From: Aliishimia sp963678085
Lineage (GTDB): Bacteria; Pseudomonadota; Alphaproteobacteria; Rhodobacterales; Rhodobacteraceae
DNA: 64,000 nt
Direction of reading: 5' to 3'
Assembly (NCBI GenBank): GCA_963678085.1
Contig: OY782680.1
Coordinates: 3,100,001 to 3,164,000 of the forward strand
Shown here: piece after piece, positions 58,158-64,000 of the stretch
Layout: every line of letters begins with the position of its first letter
How positions within the stretch are numbered: position 1 is the stretch's first letter
Position numbers and translations under genes: made by a program
Notes under the pieces: generated by a model
Database searches by the model: none
The model's input: only the letters and a program-made list of their open reading frames with translations
Told to the model about the DNA's origin: nothing

Positions 58158-58862
58158 ATGTCAACTTTCAAAACATTCGCCATTTTGGCAGCACTCGCCG
58201 CTGGGAGCGCGGCGCAGGGCGCAACAATAAGCGTTATCTCCAGCGGCGCAGATACATTCAGCGCGGTAGATGTCACACAAGCAACGGTCTTGCCCGTCGG
58301 TGTCAGCTTTACCGCAGATAGCCATGTCTCGATCAACTCAGGGGATGCCACAAGCCTATCTCCCTTCTCCGGTCTTGGTGTCGGGAATTATGAGACGCTT
58401 GACTATTTCGCAGTCAGCAATCCAGATTTTTCAGGCGATTTGGGCCGCGGGCAAGCACCCGGCATTGCCACTTTGGATTTCGGCGCAGACGTCTCTGCGG
58501 TAGAATTCATCTGGGGCTCGCCAGATTACACCAATGAGGGCTTTATCAACCAAATCACGCTGATGTCATCGGGCGTTGCTGGGGCCACCTTTACCCCAAG
58601 CGATTTCTCAGCCACGCTTGACACGCTGGATCATGACGATCGCAATTCTGTTCGCGTGCGCATTTCCTCGGGCGTGGATTTTGACAGCATGATCTTTTCG
58701 TCAGGCGATCTACCCTATTTCGAGTTCGCCAACCTGAATGTGGAGTTTTCGCCCAGCTCTGACGGAACAGGACCAGCCCCGGTTCCCCTGCCAGCTGGCG
58801 GCGTTCTCTTGATCAGCGCCCTTGGCATTTTTGCAGCTGCGCGAAGACAGCGCAAAGGGTAA
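58158..58862 (+). CDS. Secreted protein with VPLPA-CTERM sorting signal
   Basis: The 234-residue protein has a signal peptide (MSTFKTFAILAALAAGSAAQGA), a beta-rich body without Cys, and a C-terminal APVPLPAGGVLLISALGIFAAARRQRKG. That is a VPLPAGG motif, then a hydrophobic helix and a basic tail: the PEP-CTERM-like VPLPA-CTERM signal of Rhodobacterales, processed by exosortase/rhombosortase-type systems and linked to exopolysaccharide. The body function is unknown. The start follows AGGGGG at 5-6 bp. An intrinsic terminator follows at 58883. Confidence 0.85.
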   Translation: MSTFKTFAILAALAAGSAAQGATISVISSGADTFSAVDVTQATVLPVGVSFTADSHVSINSGDATSLSPFSGLGVGNYETLDYFAVSNPDFSGDLGRGQAPGIATLDFGADVSAVEFIWGSPDYTNEGFINQITLMSSGVAGATFTPSDFSATLDTLDHDDRNSVRVRISSGVDFDSMIFSSGDLPYFEFANLNVEFSPSSDGTGPAPVPLPAGGVLLISALGIFAAARRQRKG

Positions 58863-58882
58863 GCAAAACCCGAGCAGTAAAG

Positions 58883-58909
58883 CGCCGCCTTCACCGGGCG
58901 GCGTTTTTA
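58883..58909 (+). terminator. Rho-independent terminator of the VPLPA-CTERM gene
   Basis: CGCCGCC and GGCGGCG form a perfect 7-bp stem around a 7-nt loop and are followed by TTTTTAT, 20 bp after the stop codon. Confidence 0.85.
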
Positions 58910-58923
58910 TATGCAAGATCCTA

Positions 58924-59373
58924 TTAAGAGCTAATATCCGCCGCAGACCCTTGCGGGGGCAGCGAATAGGTGAGAGAGGCGCGGGCTACGGGCTCGGGCT
59001 CTCCTTCGGAAAAGAGCAGCACATCCCCAATCGCCAAGCTGCGACCCAGTTTCAAAAGCCGCGCCTCAGCCAAGAGATCACACGCGGCCTTGGGTTTGCG
59101 CATAAAATCAATCGAGCAATTGGTCGTCACCGCCAGCGCTTTGGGGCCGATCTGCGCCAGCGTCACGATATACATCGCCACATCCGCCAGACCAAACATC
59201 GCTGGCCCCGACACCGTGCCCCCTGGGCGCAAATGGTGATCTTGCACGATGAGGCGCATCGTTGCCGATCTTGGCCCTACCGCCTCAACCCGAAAATCAT
59301 TTGCCACCTGGTGGAACACCCGCACCAAAAAGGCGTTTAGTTCCTCTACGGTCAGTTTTGCCTGCTCAGCCAT
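58924..59373 (-). CDS. PaaI-type hotdog thioesterase
   Basis: The 149-residue protein has the hotdog pattern RLIVQDHHLRPGGTVSGPAMFGLADVAMYIVTLAQIG (about 40-77) and CSIDFMRKPKAACDLLAEARLLKLGRSLAIGDV. Here the catalytic HGG region reads RPGGTVSG, so the active site may differ from PaaI proper. It is divergent from the crotonase-fold gene at 59431 (57 bp between starts), implying related acyl-CoA metabolism. Confidence 0.82.
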   Translation of the reverse strand: MAEQAKLTVEELNAFLVRVFHQVANDFRVEAVGPRSATMRLIVQDHHLRPGGTVSGPAMFGLADVAMYIVTLAQIGPKALAVTTNCSIDFMRKPKAACDLLAEARLLKLGRSLAIGDVLLFSEGEPEPVARASLTYSLPPQGSAADISS

Positions 59374-59430
59374 GCTTTCCCTCGCGCCGTTTGCCCGCTA
59401 CATTCACCGCAAATCACGCGGGAGCACAAG

Positions 59431-60216
59431 ATGGCCATTTTAGAACGTAACGACGCAGACGCGATTGCCACTTTGACGATGAATGCGCCGGAGCGGCTGA
59501 ATGCGCTCTCCGAGGAAATGCTGGGTGCGCTGCAATCCGAATTTGACGCGCTTGCGCAGGATCGCTCTGTCCGGGTGATTGTGTTAAAGGGCGCGGGCCG
59601 GGTGTTTTGCGCCGGGCATGATCTGAAACAGATGACAGCCGCGCGCGCAGGCGAGGATGGCGGGCGGGCCTATTTCGAGGCGCTCTTTGATAAATGCGCC
59701 AAGATGATGCAGAGTATCACTGCCCTGCCCCAGCCGGTGATTGCCCAGGTGCATGGCATTGCCACCGCCGCTGGATGCCAGCTGGTTGCAAGCTGTGATC
59801 TGGCTGTCGCGGCTGAGGACACGCGCTTTGGGGTGAATGGGGTGAATATTGGCTTGTTTTGCTCAACCCCTATGGTGGCCCTGTCGCGCAATATTGGCCG
59901 CAAGAAAGCCTTTGAGTTGCTCACCACGGGCGATTTTCTGAGTGCCCCGCAGGCCGAGGAACATGGTCTAATCAACCGCGCCGTGCCCGCAGAGCAGCTG
60001 GAAAGCGAAACCAATGCCCTGGCCGCGCAGATTGCCAGCAAGCTTGCGGTCGCGGTCAAGATCGGCAAATCCGCCTATTACACCCAGCTGGAAATGGGGC
60101 TGGAGGAGGCCTATGCCTATACGGGCCGCGCCATTGTGGAAAACATGCTGCACCGCGATACCGAAGAGGGAATCGCCGCATTCCTCGATAAACGCGCCCC
60201 CAATTGGCAACAGTAG
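59431..60216 (+). CDS. Enoyl-CoA hydratase/isomerase-family protein (ECHDC3-like)
   Basis: The 261-residue crotonase-fold protein has the CoA/oxyanion segments GRVFCAGHDLKQMTA (about 61-74) and VHGIATAAGCQLVASCDLAVAA (about 107-128). At the position of the first catalytic Glu of crotonase it has FGVNGVNIGLFCS with no Glu, so normal hydratase chemistry is doubtful; another acyl-CoA reaction or a binding role is possible. A hairpin repeat lies after its stop. Confidence 0.88.
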   Translation: MAILERNDADAIATLTMNAPERLNALSEEMLGALQSEFDALAQDRSVRVIVLKGAGRVFCAGHDLKQMTAARAGEDGGRAYFEALFDKCAKMMQSITALPQPVIAQVHGIATAAGCQLVASCDLAVAAEDTRFGVNGVNIGLFCSTPMVALSRNIGRKKAFELLTTGDFLSAPQAEEHGLINRAVPAEQLESETNALAAQIASKLAVAVKIGKSAYYTQLEMGLEEAYAYTGRAIVENMLHRDTEEGIAAFLDKRAPNWQQ

Positions 60217-60276
60217 AGCGCTTGCTTGGCGCGGCGTGCGCGCTTATTTCAAACGCATCTGAAAACCCAGAGTTCC

Positions 60277-60346
60277 GCGCCGTGGGGGTTTTGCACCCTA
60301 GCGCCCCCGCAAGGTATTTTTAGCCAAATGAAGGGGGGGCGCGGTT
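60277..60346 (+). repeat. 3'-end hairpin repeat, copy 4 of 4
   Basis: Same unit as 32898-32965 but with CCTAGCG replacing the second hairpin arm, so the first stem is weakened. It starts 60 bp after the crotonase-fold gene and ends just before the trmFO ribosome-binding region. Confidence 0.8.
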
Positions 60347-60375
60347 TTCGAAACTGTTAAGGATACGTGACGGGC

Positions 60376-61719
60376 ATGGATCAAATTTTGAATATCGTGG
60401 GCGGCGGCATGGCCGGGTCCGAGGCGGCTTGGCAAGCGGCGGAAATGGGCGTGCAGGTGCGTTTGCATGAGATGCGCCCGGCTGTGGAAACCTTTGCCCA
60501 TCAAACCGGGCATTTTGCCGAGATGGTGTGCTCGAACTCGTTTCGCTCGGATGATGATGAGCAAAACGCGGTGGGCCTTCTGCATTGGGAAATGCGCGCT
60601 GCAAATAGTCTGATCATGGCTTCCGCCGATAGCCATAAACTGCCCGCAGGGGGGGCGCTTGCGGTGGATCGTGATGCCTTTGCCGCATGGGTGTCCGAAA
60701 AGCTCAAGAGCCATGCAAATATCGAAATTGTCCCTGGTGAAATCACAGAGCTGCCCGAAAATGGGCATTGGATCTTTGCCACCGGGCCTTTGACCTCTGC
60801 CGCCTTGGGCGCGCAAATCGCGCAAGAGACGGGCAAAGAGGCGCTGGCCTTTTTTGATGCCATCGCCCCAATTGTCTATGCCGAGAGCATTGATATGCGC
60901 GCCGCTTGGCGCCAATCGCGTTATGACAAGGGCGAGAGCGAAGAAGAGCGCAAAGCCTATATCAACTGCCCCATGGATAAAGAGCAATATGAGGGCTTTA
61001 TCGACGCGCTGCTATCGGCAGAGAAAACCGAATTCCATGAAGGTGAAACCGCGGGCTATTTCGACGGCTGCCTACCTATCGAGGTCATGGCCGAGCGCGG
61101 GCGCGAGACCTTGCGTTATGGGCCAATGAAGCCGGTGGGGCTGACCAATCCGCATAAGCCCGAGGAAAAACCCTATGCGGTGGTGCAGCTGCGCCGGGAT
61201 AACAAGCTGGGCACGCTTTACAATATCGTCGGCTTTCAGACCAAGATGAAATATGGCGCGCAGGCTGAGGTGTTTAAGAGGATCCCTGGGCTTGAGGGCG
61301 CGCGCTTTGCCCGGCTTGGCGGCATTCACCGCAACACGTTTTTGAACTCGCCCACATTGCTTGATGAACAGATGCGGCTGAAATCCCGGCCCCATATCCG
61401 CTTTGCCGGTCAGATCACCGGGGTTGAGGGCTATGTGGAAAGCGCCGCGATGGGGCTTTTGGCGGGGCGCATGGCAGCGGCGCAATTGCAGGGGCGCGAA
61501 TTGCCTGGCGTGCCGCAAACCACCGCCATGGGCGCGCTTGTCACCCATATAACTGGCGGGGCGGAGGCAAAGACGTTTCAGCCGATGAATGTGAATTTCG
61601 GTCTCTTTCCCCCGGTTGAGGGGCTCAAAGGCGGGCGGCGCGGGCGCAAAGATCGCTATAAGGCCTATACGGACCGCGCCAAAGCCGATTGGCAGGCCTG
61701 GATCACACAAATGTGTTAA
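60376..61719 (+). CDS. trmFO: tRNA (uracil-54, C5) methyltransferase, folate/FAD type (TrmFO)
   Basis: It makes ribothymidine at position 54 of tRNA using methylenetetrahydrofolate and FADH2. The 447-residue protein has the FAD dinucleotide motif VGGGMAGSEAAWQAA (8-22), YINCPMDKEQYEGF, FDGCLPIEVMAERGRETLRYGPMKPVGL and a C-terminal NVNFGLFPPVEG, all hallmarks of TrmFO. I chose ATG 60376; a GTG at 60367, only 3 bp after AAGGA, is an alternative adding three residues. Confidence 0.94.
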   Translation: MDQILNIVGGGMAGSEAAWQAAEMGVQVRLHEMRPAVETFAHQTGHFAEMVCSNSFRSDDDEQNAVGLLHWEMRAANSLIMASADSHKLPAGGALAVDRDAFAAWVSEKLKSHANIEIVPGEITELPENGHWIFATGPLTSAALGAQIAQETGKEALAFFDAIAPIVYAESIDMRAAWRQSRYDKGESEEERKAYINCPMDKEQYEGFIDALLSAEKTEFHEGETAGYFDGCLPIEVMAERGRETLRYGPMKPVGLTNPHKPEEKPYAVVQLRRDNKLGTLYNIVGFQTKMKYGAQAEVFKRIPGLEGARFARLGGIHRNTFLNSPTLLDEQMRLKSRPHIRFAGQITGVEGYVESAAMGLLAGRMAAAQLQGRELPGVPQTTAMGALVTHITGGAEAKTFQPMNVNFGLFPPVEGLKGGRRGRKDRYKAYTDRAKADWQAWITQMC

Positions 61720-61762
61720 CCTTTGCTGGACGGGGCGCGCAATCTGCGTTTACCCTCCCAGC

Positions 61763-62377
61763 ATGACAGAGAGATTCCTTGATCGCGTCTATGACGCCCG
61801 CACCGCAGATGAGACCGAAACGCTCTATGATAAATGGGCCGCCAGCTATGATGATGAGGTGGGCGAAAACGGCTATATCACCCCGGATCGCTGCGCCAGT
61901 GCGCTTGCTGAGCATATGCCGGACCAATCCAAGCCGATCTTGGATTTTGGCTGTGGAACCGGGCTTTCGGGGCTTGCGTTGCGTCTGGCGGGTTTCGAAA
62001 TCATTGACGGCGTTGATCTCTCGGCGGATATGCTGGCACGGGCGCGCGAAAAGGGCATCTACCGCGACCTAAGGCAGATCGAGGCCGGCGCACCCCCGAT
62101 CGAAACCCCAGGCAGCTATGACGCCATCTGCGCAATCGGAGTCATTGGCGCGGGCGCGGCCCCTATTGATACATTCGATCTGCTGATGAACTGCTTGGCT
62201 CCTGGGGGGCTTTTTGTCTTTAGCTTCAATGATCATGCTCTCGCCGAGCCCGAAAACGAGGCCCGCGTGACAAGTTGGACCGAGCAGGGCAAGGCAGAGC
62301 TGTTGTTCAAGGAATATGGGGACCATCTGCCTGGATTGGGGATGAAATCAAACGTTTATGTCACGCGCAAAACGTGA
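61763..62377 (+). CDS. Class I SAM-dependent methyltransferase
   Basis: The 204-residue protein has motif I ILDFGCGTGLSG (about 63-74), then GVDLSADMLARAREKG, and GLFVFSFNDHAL, with an N-terminal DARTADETETLYDKWAASYDDEVGENGY typical of the small Methyltransf_11/WBSCR27-like group. Substrate unknown. Its TGA overlaps the GTG start of gluQ (GTGA), so both are co-translated; a tRNA or small-molecule target is possible. Confidence 0.85.
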   Translation: MTERFLDRVYDARTADETETLYDKWAASYDDEVGENGYITPDRCASALAEHMPDQSKPILDFGCGTGLSGLALRLAGFEIIDGVDLSADMLARAREKGIYRDLRQIEAGAPPIETPGSYDAICAIGVIGAGAAPIDTFDLLMNCLAPGGLFVFSFNDHALAEPENEARVTSWTEQGKAELLFKEYGDHLPGLGMKSNVYVTRKT

Positions 62378-63225
62378 CCTTCGCCACACGATTTGCCCCC
62401 TCTCCCACGGGGCCTTTGCATCTAGGTCATGCCTATAGCGCGATGCTGGCCTTTCGGCTGGCAAAGGCGCATGCGGGCGAGTTCCTCTTGCGGATCGAAG
62501 ATATCGACCAAAGCCGCGCGCGCCCCGAATGGGTCAAGCAGATTTATCAGGATTTAACATGGCTGGGGATCAGTTGGCCCAGCCCGCCCATGTTTCAATC
62601 TCAACGCGGTCCCTTCTATGAAAACGCGCTGAAATCTCTTTGGGATCGGGGTCTGCTCTATCTATGTACCTGCACCCGCAAAGATATCACTGCGGCCCTC
62701 TCGGCCCCCCAAGAAGGCACGCCAATTGGGCCAGATGGGATCATTTATCCGGGCACTTGCCGCAGCAAAGCCCAGCCAGATTGGGACCAGCTCCCCGAGC
62801 GATGCGCATTGCGGCTTAATGCACAGAAATCGCTTGAGCATCTGGGGAATGCGCCCCTCACCTTTAACGGTCTTTCCCCAAATACCCAGCATAGCCTGCC
62901 CTCCGCGCGTTTTCTCACTGAGATCGGCGATGTGGTGCTGGCGCGCAAAGAGATGGGCACCTCCTATCACCTCTCCGTTGTGCTTGATGATGCAGAGCAA
63001 GGCATAACCCATGTGGTGCGCGGCCAAGATCTGTTTGAGGCCACCTTTATCCATGTTCTGCTGCAACGGCTCTTGGGTCTGCCCACCCCGCTCTATTGGC
63101 ATCACGATCTGATCCGCGACGACGCTGGCAAACGGCTCGCCAAACGCGATGATGCGCGCGCCATCGCAAGCTACCGCGACCAAGGTCTAAGCCCCAAAGA
63201 GGTGCTCGCGCTGGCGGGCCTATAA
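62374..63225 (+). CDS. gluQ: Glutamyl-Q tRNA(Asp) synthetase
   Basis: It attaches Glu to queuosine at position 34 of tRNA-Asp. The 283-residue protein is a truncated glutamyl-tRNA synthetase, with the HIGH motif as HLGH (16-19, in RFAPSPTGPLHLGH) and the KMSKS counterpart as KRLAKRD. It has the zinc-type Cys cluster LYLCTCTRKD and GTCR. It ends shortly after the catalytic domain (LSPKEVLALAGL), lacking the anticodon-binding domain. The start is GTG 62374, overlapping the methyltransferase stop. Confidence 0.92.
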   Translation: MTFATRFAPSPTGPLHLGHAYSAMLAFRLAKAHAGEFLLRIEDIDQSRARPEWVKQIYQDLTWLGISWPSPPMFQSQRGPFYENALKSLWDRGLLYLCTCTRKDITAALSAPQEGTPIGPDGIIYPGTCRSKAQPDWDQLPERCALRLNAQKSLEHLGNAPLTFNGLSPNTQHSLPSARFLTEIGDVVLARKEMGTSYHLSVVLDDAEQGITHVVRGQDLFEATFIHVLLQRLLGLPTPLYWHHDLIRDDAGKRLAKRDDARAIASYRDQGLSPKEVLALAGL

Positions 63226-63288
63226 GAAAGATGCTTTGAAAACCCGTGCGCAATGACTAGATAGAGGGCGGCAACGGGGAGACATGCC

Positions 63289-63741
63289 ATGTCCGGTGAA
63301 ACAGATCTCATAAAGCTCTATTCAGGCCGCATTCTTGCGCTGGCCGCAGATATTCCCCTTCATGCGCGCCTCAGCGCCCCGGATGCCAGCGTCAAAAAGC
63401 GCTCGCCGGTCTGTGGCTCCACCGTGACGGTTGATCTCAAGATGCAAGAGGGCAAGGTTTCCGAGTTCGGCCAGGATGTGAAAGCCTGCGCGCTTGGGCA
63501 AGCGGCGGCCTCGATACTGGCGCAGCATGTGATTGGCCGCAGCGCGGCGCAGCTCAGTCAGCTCGCGACAGAGCTGCGCGCCATGCTGAAAGACGGCGCA
63601 AAGCCGCCCGCCGCCCCATTTACCGAATTCGAAGTGCTGCAGCCCGCAAGAGAGTTCAAAAACCGGCACGCCTCAATCCTGCTCGCGGTTGAGGCGACAG
63701 CGGAAGCCGCAGAAATGGCGCGTGCAGCGCAAGTATCCTAG
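63289..63741 (+). CDS. IscU/NifU-N-like iron-sulfur scaffold protein
   Basis: The 150-residue protein resembles the IscU scaffold: C42 in SPVCGSTV and C67 in VKACALGQAAASI correspond to two of the three cluster-binding Cys. The third Cys is absent, and the C-terminal part (FEVLQPAREFKNRHASILLAVEA) is altered. It may be a divergent scaffold or a carrier of other function. It is monocistronic, 63 bp after gluQ. Confidence 0.8.
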   Translation: MSGETDLIKLYSGRILALAADIPLHARLSAPDASVKKRSPVCGSTVTVDLKMQEGKVSEFGQDVKACALGQAAASILAQHVIGRSAAQLSQLATELRAMLKDGAKPPAAPFTEFEVLQPAREFKNRHASILLAVEATAEAAEMARAAQVS

Positions 63742-63878
63742 TCCATCGACCCAAGCAAATTGCCATGCAATTTGCGAGGAAAGTTGATGGGCAAACAAAA
63801 GTCTAGTCCTCTGCTTTGTCTATCAAAATGAGCAACGCAGGGGACTAGAGCGAAACGTGACAGAAAAAGGAACATAGG

Positions 63879-64000
63879 ATGGGATTGATAGATTGGACCG
63901 GACAGGGCGCGATTGTAACGGGCGGGGCATCCGGTCTTGGGGCCGCAACCGCCGCAAAGCTGGCAGCAGATGGGCTTAAAGTCACGCTTTTCGATCTGAA
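63879..64000 (+). CDS. Short-chain dehydrogenase (HSD10/fabG-type), partial
   Basis: The frame starts at ATG 63879 behind AAAGGA and runs off the right edge after about 40 residues. TGGASGLG at residues 14-21 is the SDR cofactor-binding motif, and LFDL after the next strand suggests NAD. The beginning resembles 3-hydroxyacyl-CoA dehydrogenase type 2, so a fatty-acid role next to other acyl-CoA genes is possible. Confidence 0.8.
   Translation, partial: MGLIDWTGQGAIVTGGASGLGAATAAKLAADGLKVTLFDL

Noticed and set aside
1..64000. CRISPR arrays, tRNA/rRNA genes, prophage or integron
   Set aside because: No regularly spaced repeats, cloverleaf-type sequences, integrase or phage structural genes were recognised on either strand.

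Overview
The window looks like a chromosomal segment of a marine alphaproteobacterium of the Rhodobacteraceae/Roseobacter group. The evidence is GC-rich coding sequence, an intact DMSP lyase gene (dddP) with the published iron ligands at the published positions, a DmdB-like acyl-CoA ligase, a VPLPA-type C-terminal sorting motif, a TRAP transporter and a CUT1-type ABC transporter, and small Rhodobacteraceae-type proteins (a gap-associated 47-residue membrane peptide, a DUF2852 protein). There is no prophage, CRISPR array, tRNA or rRNA gene that I can see.

Layout. 1-11 kb: capsule/surface polysaccharide export genes (kpsM on minus, a KpsE-like protein and kpsT on plus), two GAPDH genes with a small membrane peptide between them, a DUF808 membrane protein, a nucleoside hydrolase, a large glycosyltransferase and a methyltransferase. 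11-18 kb: accessory region with two unknown proteins, a DUF3445 heme-type demethylase homologue, dddP, and two leucine-rich-repeat paralogues with a 245-bp dispersed repeat between them. 17.9-38.1 kb: a catabolic island. A long minus operon (28480 to 17869) encodes an ABC ATPase, a VOC protein, an HpsN/histidinol-dehydrogenase-type enzyme, an SDR, a LacI regulator, three SnoaL/NTF2-fold proteins, a bicupin, two methyltransferase-type proteins and an unknown. A diverging plus operon (29573 to 34914) encodes the sugar-type binding protein, two permeases, a fourth SnoaL-like protein and an amidohydrolase. The same LacI-type operator (TTGCAAACGATTGCAA or a one-base variant) lies in front of both ABC parts. 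A TRAP transporter converges on the plus operon. I cannot name the substrate; this is the best candidate here for an undescribed pathway.

38-64 kb: mostly core functions. These are acetyl-CoA synthetase, a SieB-like membrane protein, glnE, a YbaK deacylase, DUF2852 and RDD membrane proteins, the Bpt aminoacyl-transferase, an orphan ParD antitoxin, a GGDEF-EAL protein split by a frame change, purL, a cytochrome b561-YceI fusion, a SulP transporter, three hotdog thioesterases, a DmdB-like ligase, a VPLPA-CTERM protein, a crotonase-fold protein, trmFO, a methyltransferase, gluQ, an IscU-like protein and the start of an SDR.

Three dispersed repeat families are visible: a ~102-bp MITE-like element with terminal inverted repeats (2 copies), a ~245-bp repeat carrying the 3' end of a lost gene (2 copies, opposite orientation), and a ~65-bp hairpin repeat at gene 3' ends (4 copies). 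All assignments are from reading sequence motifs; no database search was possible.
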